Source of the DNA: Rhynchospora pubera
Taxonomy: Eukaryota; Streptophyta; Magnoliopsida; Poales; Cyperaceae
DNA: 64,000 bases
Direction of reading: 5' to 3'
Assembly: GCA_028095005.1 (NCBI GenBank)
Contig: CM051462.1
Coordinates: 239,004,973 to 239,068,972 of the forward strand
In this document: positions 10,732-21,390 of the stretch, piece after piece
How positions within the stretch are numbered: position 1 is the first letter of the stretch
How the letters are laid out: every line of letters starts with the position of its first letter
The notes under the pieces: generated by a model
Seen by the model: only the letters and a program-made list of their open reading frames with translations
The model's database searches: none
Told to the model about the DNA's origin: nothing
Position numbers and translations under genes: made by a program

Positions 10732-12367
10732 ATGGCTATATTACTATTCATATGCAAATTGCTCTTGTAGGCTAGTTTTTTGGACTGTTAGATCCCCTCA
10801 AGGTTCGTGCTAAGATTTGAATGAGCGATTGAGATAGAGGCGCTGAGTTCCTCTGTTAACTTAAAATTTTCCGTTTTCTCATGTTAAATTCTCCGTCTCC
10901 TTCACAAAGCGCTAGCCTGATTCCCTTTATTTTCGGATCCAAATCCTTAAATTCTCCCTTGGAACTCCTCTACTTCTCTAAGCTCTCGCCAGTAAAGAGC
11001 CGTGTACGGACGATTCGAGAACTATCTCGTTCACTGCCTCCGCACCCTCCTCTCTCTCTCTCGCTCACTCGATCTGGATAGATTGGAGAGCTAACCTCTA
11101 TGCACCTATATAGTGCCACAACTTGCCATCTCCATTACCGCGCCTCTGGGTTGCTCAGTGCTCGCCTCCCAAGAAGAAAGGCAGCCGAACCATTAACCCT
11201 AGCTTCATCAGTTGGGACTGGTACCGTCAAAGCCAAATCAATTTTTGTGATAAGTAATTTTGTGCATTTTTTAACTTTTGGACAATATTTGAATTTGGGG
11301 TTTCTAATGAAAATTTTTATTACTCTGTGGAGGTAAATTTCAAATACTTGTGAGTTTATGCCTTTATTTCCTTTGCTAAATTCGTTCCCACAAATCAAAG
11401 ATGAAATGATAAATGATCTAATACTGTATGATATCGCTACAATAACAACTGGTACTTACTCAATGCCTCAATGGAGACCTGTTATTTATATCATCAATCT
11501 AATGGCCGGTATGGATACCTCATGGTTTGCATTTAGTGTGATTTGATATCAACTGTACTAACATATTTCTTGAAATTGAAATGTAGCCTGGAGCAGTATA
11601 TGATTTACCATTAAAATCTAATTTGATACACAGAAAAATAGAATTTCTCTTATCCCAAAATTAGTTCAAAATCAGTTCAAAATAGATCAAATTAGATCCT
11701 GTTATCCCCAAAAACCCAAAAACAGAAGGGAAAAAAAAACAAAGGAGAGGAGGAGAGATCTTTGTTATCCCTGTAGGCCCAAATTAGTTCAGCGAGAGAG
11801 AGAAAGATAGAGCTTAACAACTTTGATTTTTCTACCTGAAGAAAAGAAAAAAAAAAGAGCTTGTCTAGGAGAGGAAAAGGAAAAAAAAGAGCTTGTCTAG
11901 GAGAGAACTGGTTACCTTCTAACCTTCTCGTGTCTGAGAGACTGCTGCAGCAGTGCTGCTCGATCTAGAGATAGCTCGCCTAGGATTTCTAATCCTTCGT
12001 CCTTAGGGTGCTGAGACTAGGGTTTCGAAGGTCAAAAGGTGGAGGTGATGGTTAAGGCGATGGTGAAGTTGCTCTGAGAGAAGCGGGGGGGGGGGGGGGG
12101 AGGTGGAGAAATCGGGTCTCGGTTTTAAAGGAAATAGAACAAGGGAGAGCTCAGATCGAGAAGACGGCTGCTAAGTATTAACGAACGAGAGTTTGTGAAG
12201 AGAGACGGAGAGTTTAACAGAGATTGTACGGAAAATATTAAATGGAAGAGGAACTCAGCGCATCTATCTCAATCGCTCATTCAAATCTTAACACGAATCT
12301 TGAGGAGATCTAACAGTCTAAAAAACTAGCCTACAAGAGCAGTTTGCATATGAATAGTAATATAGCC

Positions 12368-12370
<3 letters not shown>
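10731..12370. mobile_element. TIR element, 1640 bp, inserted in TA repeats
   Basis: The left end AATGGCTATATTACTATTCA is matched by the complement TGAATAGTAATATAGCCATT on the right. The inverted repeats run about 145 bp (through GCGCTGAGTTCCTC) and weaken to about 180 bp. The interior (about 10910-12190) is non-repetitive: a C/T-rich left part, a purine-rich right part with AGGGTTTCG, and a poly(G) run near 12090. It has the look of captured 5' UTR sequence, as in Pack-type elements, but I recognise no donor gene. Frames inside (11100-11336, 11358-11546) show no known domain. TA repeats on both sides prevent calling a target duplication. Confidence 0.75.
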
Positions 12371-12418
<48 letters not shown>

Positions 12419-12593
12419 TGTTCAAAATGAATTTGATATTATATCATTTACCTGAATATATACTATTATCTAAAGAGCTCTTGTAAATCCAGTCCATCAT
12501 TCTAAACTTTTCATCCTCAATTTACGTTTTTTTTTTATTTTTCACAAATTTAGGGAAGCTGCCTCAGTAAATAAGAGCAGTCAAATTGATTCA
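12371..12593. repeat. (TA)n tract and short 3' flank of the kinase gene
   Basis: A tract of about 20 TA units (12371-12414) follows the TIR element. The remainder is AT-rich and is probably 3' UTR and downstream flank of the minus-strand kinase gene. Confidence 0.7.
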
Positions 12594-14816
12594 TCACGTC
12601 AATAGTGCATGTGCCGACGGTGTGGATGTGCGAGACAGAGACGACTCCTCCGTTGATGGATCAGATGTCGTTGTATCACCCTCCCTTGCCTCGAGATCTA
12701 CAAGTGCCGATCTCAGCACTGTGAGAACCTCGGTCATCCTGGGCCGTTCATTCTTGTAAGGCCTAACACACTGATATGCCGCATCAAAAACCACACCTAA
12801 TGTATGCCGGTCCCAGTGTGGACCCAGCCTTGGGTCCATGATAGACTCGATGGCCGTTGAGCTGTCCCCGCTGCTACGTTCTGTCATGACGCATTGTGCC
12901 GTGTGCACAATTGATTCTGCACCTCCAGATGGTGTGGGGACCACGGCACGCTGACCTGTCACGAGCTCAAGTAGAACAACACCGAAACTGTACACATCAG
13001 CAGACTCTGTCACTTGGCCGAGAGAGAAGCTCTCTGGGTCCATATATCCCATGGTGCCTCGTACCTGCATAATTGAATGATTGCTTTGTGTGACTAGGTT
13101 GTGAATATATGTACCATTTTCAATTGAAATTGTAATTATTTAAGTTGATTAAGATGATAACATGACGCAATGTAGCATAACAAAAGTTGAACTCTGTAGG
13201 TGTAGGTAGCTTCAGCACTATGTGAATTAAATACTAAACAGAAGATTTGATTTCTCAGTTGATCATCTGATAGAGATCTTCATGATTGATCTTAAGAAAC
13301 TAAGAAAAAAACACCAAACATGATTTTCTATTATCGTTACCTCAGTAGACAAGTGCGTTGCATCACTCGACATGATCCTTGACACGCCGAAGTCTGACAG
13401 CTTCGCAACACCTGACTCGGACAGTAAAATATTTGTTGGCTTCACGTCCCGATGCACCACAGTACCGCCAGGGAACTCATGTAGGTACACCAATCCCTCT
13501 GCCACATCTACTGCAATCCGAAGCCGCTTGTGCCATGACAGGTCGCCATGGAACAAAGCACGCGACAGGTTTCCTCCAGGCATGTACTCGTATACCAATG
13601 CATGGTTGTCACGGTCATCAAGACAATAACCGACAAGCGTCGTCAAATTCTTGTGCCGGAGCTTGGCTAGAACCTCTACCTCGCTGTAAAATTCGGCGAT
13701 CTTTTTTTCTCGATAGATTCGTTTTATAGCAACATGGTGTCCACTAGGAAGTTTTCCTAAATACACCTTCCCAGCCCCGCCTTCTCCCAAGAGGAGCCTG
13801 ATATCGAACCCATCGGTGGCTTGTTTTAGCTCTGCTTTTGTGAATATGTACAATCCCTCGGTCGGAAGGGGGGAAGATGCTACCATGCCTAAAGCCGAGC
13901 TGGACTTTTCTCCATCAGATGTTGTGGCGATTCCGTCTGAAAGACGGCGGCTCTTCCACCGCCAGTGCCTTGACCGGCCTATGGCCAGAGCAAGAAGAAC
14001 AATCCCGACAATTGACACCAGCCCGGCCAAAGAAGACAATGCTGCAATTTTGACTGTTCTAGAGTGATAGAATTTGGCCATGCCGGAACCAGAGATGGGT
14101 TCTGAGCCAAGAGGCGGAGGCGGAGGCGGAGGCGGAGGGGAATCTGATGGAATGCCTAGAGCATTTACATCTTCAAGAACTTGAACCAAGCACAAAACAT
14201 ACGAACGGAAGCGCTGCATGGACGGATAAGACTGGGACCATATCGCAACGGTTGCAGCCATGCCACATGCGACATAATCCTTACTCCTGGATGAATCCAA
14301 TAGGGAGAATGTTGCTTTGATGACTGTATTCTGGCAGGCGGAGCAGGCGGATTGGTGAGTGAAGAGGTCGGGGACGGAATTGGAGGAGCAAAAGCTGGTG
14401 GCATTGGAGAGCTGGGACGGTGCGGCAGAGAGGAGAGAGGAGAGGGGGCCGAAGAGGCAGGGGCGCTGGCCGGCAGCAAGAGAGGGGGAGTGAGAGTCGG
14501 AGGAGAGAGGGCATGAGCCATTAGGTTGCAAGAGGGAGGGGCGAGCGAGGCCGTGGCGGAGGAGGGTGGCGGTGAAGTTGGATGAGCAGGAGGCGGCAGC
14601 AGAAGGCGGGAGGAAGGCGACACCGGTCAAGTTGGCGTGAGCAGCGGCAGCGTAGATGTAGGCGGCAAGGACGAACCAGCAGCAGCTGGTGGCGGTGGGG
14701 TCGGTGGCGTTGGCGTAGCATTGGGAGGGGATAATGCGGGAGGCTCGGTCAATGTCATAGGGGCATGGGGTGGGGGTAGTTAGGAGGGAGAGGGAGAGAA
14801 GCAGAGCAACTGACAT
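12594..14816 (-). CDS. SPARK-domain receptor-like serine/threonine kinase, 2 exons
   Basis: Exon 1 is 14816-13341 (492 codons), the intron 13340-13065 (GT..AG, 276 bp) and exon 2 13064-12594, giving 648 aa. The junction reads STE|VRGTMGY in phase 0. Residues 1-17 look like a signal peptide. Residues 18-220 form a cysteine-rich ectodomain starting CPYDIDRASRI, with CC at 45-46 and the C-x2-C (C158, C161) and C-G-M pattern typical of SPARK domains. A proline run (227-235) leads to a membrane segment at about 256-279. The kinase domain shows G-x-G-G-x-G-K-V (344-351), K365, HRD (455-457), DFG (475-477) and a TMGYMDPE activation-segment end, so it should be active. SPARK kinases include the arbuscular-mycorrhiza receptor kinases ARK1/ARK2 and Arabidopsis At1g11050; which subgroup this belongs to I cannot tell. 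The ectodomain coding is GC-rich. It sits between two transposon clusters. Confidence 0.9.
13065..13340 (-). other. Intron of the SPARK receptor kinase
   Basis: The donor CTGAG|GTAACG and acceptor ATGCAG|GTACGAG join codons cleanly inside the activation segment. The unspliced frame would run on into unrelated residues and stop at 13263. Confidence 0.9.
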
Positions 14817-15427
14817 TTAATTTAATTTATTTATGGATGATGATCCCTTTCCTTGATTGATAGCCTAGCCAGGACAGCCGGTCAGCCGGACAGGTAATAA
14901 GATAACATCTCATTTAGGTTTAGGAATTAGGAGAGAAGGCCGCCCAAACTCCAAATCCAAAGGGGCTCCCACTACTATTACCATATATCATCATATTCAT
15001 AAGATCCGATTTACAGTGTCACTGGGTCAGTGACTGAGTGCTGGGTTGTTGAATATTGAATGTTGAATGTTGACTGATAGAAAATATATTATATGGAATG
15101 CGCGTTTGACGCGGTTGACTCCGGCTGGTGAAAACGACTTCCAATTAATCAATTGCTACTCCTTTCTATTTCGTTGTAATCAGCTCATGCCATTTTGTGA
15201 GCTATTGGAAACGATAAGTAACACCATTTATGTTAATTTACACAAGGTCATATTAGTAACACCATTTATGAAACTGAGGATGCGAATACTACAATATTTA
15301 TTAAAAAAATAATAATTATCATACAGGTCATATTAAAAAAAACACAAACTAAGGATCAAACCAACTTACATCAATATATATATATACTGAGAGAGATATT
15401 TTTTTGGTGAGTGGCGCTCAAAAACTT
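14817..15427. other. Upstream region of the kinase gene
   Basis: Holds the presumed promoter and 5' UTR of the minus-strand kinase. No reliable TATA position or known binding site can be called. A short TA tract lies at about 15376-15386. Confidence 0.4.
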
Positions 15428-15698
15428 TTAGATTTGATTCAAAATTGTCGATCCAAACCGTTTAATACGATCTCCTTATTAAAATTTTCATGCATACCAA
15501 ATTTCATATTTTTTAAAAAAAAATTAAGTTTTTTTTTTTTAAAACTGTTGTTTTCGAACGGTTCAGAACTAATTAGATTAATGATTTTTTAAAATTTTAA
15601 AAAATACTTACAAATTTATAAAAATATATAAAATTTAGTCTGCATGAAGATTTTAATAGGGAGATCGTATTAGACGGTTTTGATTGGTCATAATGAAT
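15428..15698. mobile_element. Family A foldback element, diverged copy
   Basis: The left arm (GATCCAAACCGTTTAATACG) and right arm (GATCGTATTAGACGGTTTTG) match the 7120-7411 element. The termini are eroded. A GA microsatellite (about 15699-15720) follows. Confidence 0.7.
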
Positions 15699-15721
15699 GA
15701 GAGAGAGAGAGAGAGAGAGAA

Positions 15722-16048
15722 AATGGCTAACGCGCCATCGATTTTCTATCGATTCATTTTTCGACATATAAAATTCAAATGGCCGATCCAAACCGTTCAA
15801 GTTTATCACAATATTGAAATATCCTTGGAGACCAAATTTTATTTTTTTTATTTTTTGGCTATTTATTATGACATTTTCAAATTGGAGGGCCTGAAATACT
15901 CTAATCATAATGTTTTTAAACATATCATAATAAATAGCAAAAACATTCGAAAAAATATAAAATTTGTTCTCCAAAGATATTTCAATATAGAGAATAACTT
16001 GAATGGTTCGGATTAACCACTTGAATTTTGGATCTTGAAAGATGACTT
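15722..16048. mobile_element. Family B foldback element, copy 3
   Basis: Begins AATGGCTAACGCGCC after a GA tract. The arms contain CCGATCCAAACCGTTCAAGT and, inverted, ACTTGAATGGTTCGGATTAA. The element is noncoding. Confidence 0.7.
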
Positions 16049-16345
16049 CGTGCCATCGATTTTCTATCAACTCATTTTTCGAGATTCAAAATTCAAACGG
16101 TCGATCCAAATCGTTCAAGTTGATCACAATATTGAAATACCCTTGGAGAAAAAATTTTATATTTTTTCAATTTTTTTTGCTATTTATTATGATATTTTCA
16201 AATAGGAGGGCATGAAATATTCTAATCATAATGTTTTTAAAAATATCATAATAAATAGAAAAAAATTTCGAAAAATATAAATTTGGCCTCCAAAAATATT
16301 TCAATATGGAGAACAACTTGAACAGTTCGGATTGACATCTTCCAG
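16049..16345. mobile_element. Family B foldback element, copy 4, abutting copy 3
   Basis: Starts with CGTGCCATCGATTTTCTATC, nearly repeating the start of copy 3, and carries the same arms (CGATCCAAATCGTTCAAGTT and its inverse). The head-to-tail arrangement suggests insertion at the same site or a tandem duplication. Confidence 0.65.
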
Positions 16346-17984
16346 TGTATGCATGCAAGAACAAGTAATCACTATCATTCGTCTTAATTATTTTTTTACT
16401 TAATACCATATGGTTTTTTTTAAAAAAAAAATAAGGGCCTTTTAAAATTATGTAGAATGCGATATTCTAGTGCAACTCGTTACTGGAGAAACGATGATGC
16501 CTAAACTCGTTATTGAAACGAAATTTCGTCCAATCACTCCTAATTCCTGAATCATAAATCATATCTAAAGGACACTTCTACTAACCGTAAACACGGTTGG
16601 TTGTTGTATCAGTAAATGTTGCATCAATATGCACACAATTAAATGTTTTCTGTGTTGCTTTAATTGACAATACGCTTTGATCAGCGAGTCATTTTCACGT
16701 CAGATTCGCTGCATCAGAAATTATCCTTTCATCCATGCATCTATGCAAGTACAAGCGGTATAATAACAATTGGAAAAGATATATCATGTGTAAAAGCACG
16801 TATCCAATGACTAAAACTATTTGGCTAATGGTGTAAGCAATTGTTTAATCTATGTATTTTTAATCATTGATCATGTAAATCAATGACTGTATGTTAACGA
16901 TAAATATAAATTTACAAATTCTTCACTTTTAATAAAAAAATTTATCCTAATTAATTATGCGCTATGTTTTGAAAAAAAAAGCACAACACATATATATGGA
17001 AAGCTTTCTTAAAATAATAATCAGTTTTTTATTTTAGAAATAGATCACATATATAAAATTTCTCATCTATTATATTTTAAATAATTTCATTTATTAAGAA
17101 ATAAAATTTTTTATTAAATTCTTTTTTACTGAGATGTTGATTTTTATTTTTTGTTAAAATTAAAAAATATTAAAAAAAATTATTTACCCACCCAGTTAGG
17201 TATGTTTGCTAGAAAAATGTTATTGTGCACTGTGACGTATTGAGCCTATTGTGCACTGCGATCGGGATCCGTTGGATTTGCCTTCAGATTCGTGCTAATG
17301 AAGTTGGAATCTCATTAAGTTTAAGATGCGCCTCTTTCTTATTTTGTTCCAGTGATGTGTCTCACATTATAGGTAGCATTAAAGTAAATCAGGTTCATAT
17401 ATAGTTGTGAGATAAAGCAATCACATATTTGACAGTAACAGATTTGGAATGACAATACTTTCAGCCCACAGTCAACACTAAATGACAACCAAATTGAAGT
17501 TGTGGTCCAAAATCCAAACTATGTAGAAATCAAATGAAGGATTAAAATAATATTACTTATGGAAATCAAAACTGAAACACAAAGATCGATATTAACCGTC
17601 ACGATATTTGCTAAAACAAACAAAAAGAACGATTGCTCTAGAAATCGAAGAGGCAAATTGGGTAAACTGATAAATTGAACTCGGAGCAATCAGAAGCAGA
17701 TCGTATACGCTGGTAGCAAAGGAAATCTGTACTGGATTTAATCAGACAGACACAATCGATGAAGCAAAATGAACGGTTCGGATTGAAATACTATCTCAAC
17801 AACTGTGAAGAAATAGTAGGGTCAAACGAAAGTCAAACTGCGGCCCTTAATATTACATTACGTGAAATGATTCCCTTTATTCATTCTAGTCCCCTCAACT
17901 CAAAGTGTAAAAAAAAAAAAAAAGCATCGAAAAACATAAAAAAATAGAGTACTCGGGCCCAGCTATCTCCAGCATTCCTTCCAA
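16346..17984. other. Intergenic, AT-rich, no gene seen
   Basis: No conserved coding segment was found. An A-rich tract is present near 17910. The 62-codon frame at 17759-17947 shows no recognisable domain. Confidence 0.45.
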
Positions 17985-18480
17985 ACTGTTACATTGCTAC
18001 TGGAACTGCATCATCGATCCATACCAAGTTACCAACTATCTCCTTCAATTGCAGCGGAATCTCCCCAATATCCGGTAGCATTGCCATCGCCCGAATTGTC
18101 AACTGGTCATTCCATGCTCCTGACCAGCACCCCAGTAGACCTTTAATCAACAGAGCAAATGATTTAGCAGTGTGAGGGATACTGTGATTAAAGCACACAT
18201 CATTGCGATTTATTTATATCATTTAAGAAATAGCAATAGCACTAACACACAATTGGAAACCACATCTCTGGTGTGCATCAACACACCAAATTGACTGAAT
18301 AAATTCATCCAAAGATCTAGATATATTAATGTTGAATTGAACCAAGAAGTGCCAAATGATCAACTGTTTCACTTTTTTTACAATAAACACAGTAAGTGTC
18401 TCCTGACCAACCCCTTGCACTTAAATTTGATCTAGTGAGTATTCTTTTGCTTAAAAGTCAAAGAAAAATTCTAATTTTCA
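17985..18480 (-). mobile_element. LINE 3' fragment (zf-RVT and C-terminal region), minus strand
   Basis: On the minus strand one frame gives GWSGDTYCVYCKKSETVDHL, the zinc-binding zf-RVT signature of plant L1 ORF2. Further frames give NRNDVCFNH and LLGCWSGAWNDQ, which match the usual C-terminal order (R-N-x-x-x-F, then a W-rich tail). The frame shifts between these blocks, so the copy is dead. The RT itself is missing, as expected for a 5'-truncated LINE. Confidence 0.7.
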
Positions 18481-18562
18481 AGACAATCTGAGAGCCCAAA
18501 TTTTATTTTTAAAAAAATAAATTAGATTTAATACCTCCATCATCTATCCATAGGTACATATC

Positions 18563-18721
18563 CTATGGGTGCGTTTGGATCGTTGGAAGAAAGAAGAAGA
18601 AGAAGAAGGAAGAAGAAAAAAAAAATTCTAAACAATCCAAACTCTTCACAAAGTTACGCACTTTCCAATACTTCTTCCCTTCTTCCCTTCTTTCCCACAC
18701 CTATCCAAACGGAGCCCTTAG
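18563..18721. mobile_element. Small MITE with GTTTGGAT inverted ends
   Basis: The left end GGGTGCGTTTGGATCG is answered by CCTATCCAAACGGAGCCC. Length is about 159 bp, with an internal GAA-rich strand. It shares CAATCCAAACTCTTCA and AAAGTTAC with the MITE at 51713-51890, so the two are relatives. Confidence 0.7.
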
Positions 18722-18808
18722 TAGCAAATTTGTCATCAGGTTTCCCTTCCCATTCTAGTTTATCTAATCTATCAAGAGGCAAGCTAGATGGAGAAACTTG
18801 TTGTAAGT

Positions 18809-18982
18809 AAAAAAATGGGCATAAATAGCTGTGTTGTTTGGCCTAGTGGTTTTGCTCTATTCTGTCAACTAAGTGGTCCTTAGTTCGATTCACGATTCAC
18901 GAAGAGAGCATTTATTTCTAAATTTTCTATTCTTATAACAAAATTGTTGGTTTCAAACCAACCTTGAAAAAAATGGGCATAA
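18809..18982 (+). mobile_element. tRNA-derived SINE with 16-bp target duplication
   Basis: The direct repeat AAAAAAATGGGCATAA at 18809-18824 and 18967-18982 encloses about 142 bp. The insert has an A-box-like TGGCCTAGTGGTT (18839-18851) and a B-box-like AGTTCGATTCAC (18882-18893), the internal RNA polymerase III promoter of tRNA-derived SINEs. The 3' end is A-rich where it meets the duplication. It should have been mobilised by LINE reverse transcriptase. Confidence 0.75.
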
Positions 18983-19491
18983 TTAAACGCGCGGCTTCAA
19001 ACTAACACCCTAATCGAATGGTCATAATTAACAAGATTGGATACAAGACAAGACCAAAGTAAATCATTTTCCTTTTTTAAAAAAAAAATTCATACCACTT
19101 GGCATATTAAAATTGATTTGAGATTGCATTGGAGGCGTCAAAGTCAGGGACGAGCTTAATTTCTTAGGGGATGGAACCACTGGGAAGAATCAAATCAGAC
19201 TATCAGAGTCGAGAATATCATCTGATGTTAGCTTTTTTTTGGTTGGTGTGATACCATAACAAAGCTTCAAGAATCGTACAAACAAAAATGGAACCACCCA
19301 AAATACCCAATAATAGAAGAGTCGCACTCACACTGAAATGAGAAGACCTATCCACTTATCCAGCAAACAGGAGACTTTGTTGAATTTGAAGGCCCCTTCA
19401 AATCTCGAATCGACTGCCGACCTTGCCATTTGCCACACGCTGAACTGCGGCTGCCGCCGACAGCAGCAGCAACAACAATTATTAAAATAAC
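18983..19491. other. Intergenic, no gene seen
   Basis: No supported coding sequence. A small GCCGCC/CAGCAGCAG stretch lies near 19450. Confidence 0.4.
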
Positions 19492-20866
19492 GAGAAATGC
19501 TAGTGTGCAATATATAGGATGGATGCGTCCGTCTAATATGATCGTTTTTATATTTTTAAATTTCAAATGACCGATCCGAACCGTTAAATATGTTCTTCAT
19601 ATTTAAAACTTATAAAAATCCAATTTTTACATTATTTTTCGAAATTTTCAACAATTTTTTTTGGGGGCGTTTGTTTGTGTAGTAAGGAGTTGCATAACTT
19701 AAGGATGCCTAAGTGTTTATGTGTTATGTAATAGATGTTTGGTTGTGTAGTAAGGATGACTAACTTAATGCATGCATATATTCATGTCAAAAGACTAAAA
19801 TGCCCTTAAATTTGAATTAGTATTATGTATTATATGTTGTGACCTAATTATTGTTAATTATTAATTATTATAAAAATTAATTATTAATGATGATAATAAA
19901 TCATTTTTACTATTATGAAATATTAATAATTACTTTTAGTTAAATATTATAAATATTATTATTTATTTTATACTAAAAATTATTATTGATTAATTATCTT
20001 CAATTAATTATTATTCTTAAATCATTATTATTAATAATTAATATTACTTGTTAAATATTACTTGTTAAATATTATTTATTATAATAATTAATCTTTGTTA
20101 TTAATTATGATTTTTTAATAATTATTGTTACTTATTAAGTATTATTATTTATTAATTAATATTAATTATTTTTTAATTATTATAAAAATTAATTATTAAT
20201 GATAATAAGAAATTATTTTATTATTATGAAATATTATTAATTATTTTTAATTAAATAATATAAATATTATTAATTATTTAATAATAAATCAATATCGTTT
20301 ATTAATTATTATTATTACTTGTTATATATTATTATTTATTAATTATAATAATTAATATTTATTACTAATTATGATTTTTAATAGTTATTGTTACTTATTA
20401 AATATTATTATTTATTAATTATTATAGATTATTATAGATTATTAAATATTATTATTAATTATTTCTAAAGGGTATTGTTAGAAAAAAAATTAAAGGGGAC
20501 CGGTGCATAACTTATGCAACCTAAATAGGTTGCATAACTTATGTACCCTTAAGGCATCTTATGTAAGAGGTTTTTGGTGACTTAAGGATACATAACTTAA
20601 GTTATGCACCCTTTAAGTCACAAACAAACGCCCCCTTTGTATTTTTGAAAATTCATGATATAAACATTATGGATCGTCCAATAACAACGATTTTTTAAAT
20701 ACCAAAAAAAAAATTTGAAAAAAAATGTAAAAATTAGTTTCTTATAAGTTTTCAATATGGAGAATATATTGAGCGGTTCGAATCGGTCATTTGAAATTTA
20801 AAAACGTGAAATCGATCGTATTGGACGGAGCCCATCCGTCAAATATATTGGACTCTAGCATTTCTA
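19492..20866. mobile_element. Foldback element, family C, interrupted by a PIF-like element
   Basis: The left terminus AGAAATGCTAGTGTGCAATA is answered on the right by ATTGGACTCTAGCATTTCT. Arms of about 160-200 bp contain ACCGATCCGAACCG and its inverse CGGTTCGAATCGGT. The middle is filled by the separate TIR element at 19663-20635. Confidence 0.7.
19663..20635. mobile_element. PIF/Harbinger-like TIR element, 973 bp, nested
   Basis: The terminal inverted repeat GGGGGCGTTTGTTTGTG is matched by CACAAACAAACGCCCCC. The flanking trinucleotide is TTT on both sides, which fits a 3-bp target duplication although it lies in a T run. The interior (19820-20470) is extremely AT-rich and built of ATTATTAATTAT-like units. 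No transposase is present. Confidence 0.65.
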
Positions 20867-20870
20867 TAAA

Positions 20871-20965
20871 TTAATAATAATAACAACAACAACAACAACA
20901 ACAACAACAACTATTACAACAACAACAATAACAACAACAACAACAACAACAATAATAATAATAAT
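20871..20965. repeat. (AAC)n/(AAT)n microsatellite
   Basis: AATAAT units pass into AACAACAAC and back to AATAAT, giving about 95 bp of trinucleotide repeat just right of the family C element. Confidence 0.9.
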
Positions 20966-21099
20966 CATTATTTTTATTAAAAAATCATAATCAGTTATAG
21001 TTTTGGGGCTAGAGAAACTTAGCAGGATTGCAGGAGTTATGCGCAAAATAAAAGGAGGCTAGTGTTTTCAGATAAAAATCTTCAGTAGCGGACTTGATC

Positions 21100-21390
21100 A
21101 GCTCACGTACCAAATTCTATCCGTCCGATCTAATTTCAGTAGACAGATTTGCACGAATCTCGACGGATCCGATATTATTCATGGGACATCCATCATCGAT
21201 CGGACGACATACGGTCCTGCCGTGTAGCCGCCACAGAGGATGTGGTTCCTAGTGTGGAAGTTACACAACAACATACCGTATATGGGGTCGATGATGGGTG
21301 CTTGGTGATTAATTTCAGACCAGTCGAGATTCGTGCGGTCTGTGAAAATCTGTCCGTTGAGATTAGATCAGATTGATGGAATTTGGTCTA
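21100..21390. mobile_element. Foldback element, about 290 bp
   Basis: The left arm ACCAAATTCTATCCGTCCGA..GCACGAATCTCGAC is mirrored by GTCGAGATTCGTGC..GATGGAATTTGGT. The arms are about 75 bp with mismatches and the loop holds about 150 bp of unique sequence. Confidence 0.65.

Noticed and set aside
14165..14721. Several long minus-strand frames (66-152 codons) rich in Pro, Ser and Leu
   Set aside because: Alternative frames of the GC-rich SPARK ectodomain exon; the kinase reading is clearly the real one.
20864..21046. 60-codon frame rich in Val and Ile resembling a membrane helix
   Set aside because: Translation of the (AAC)n/(AAT)n microsatellite.
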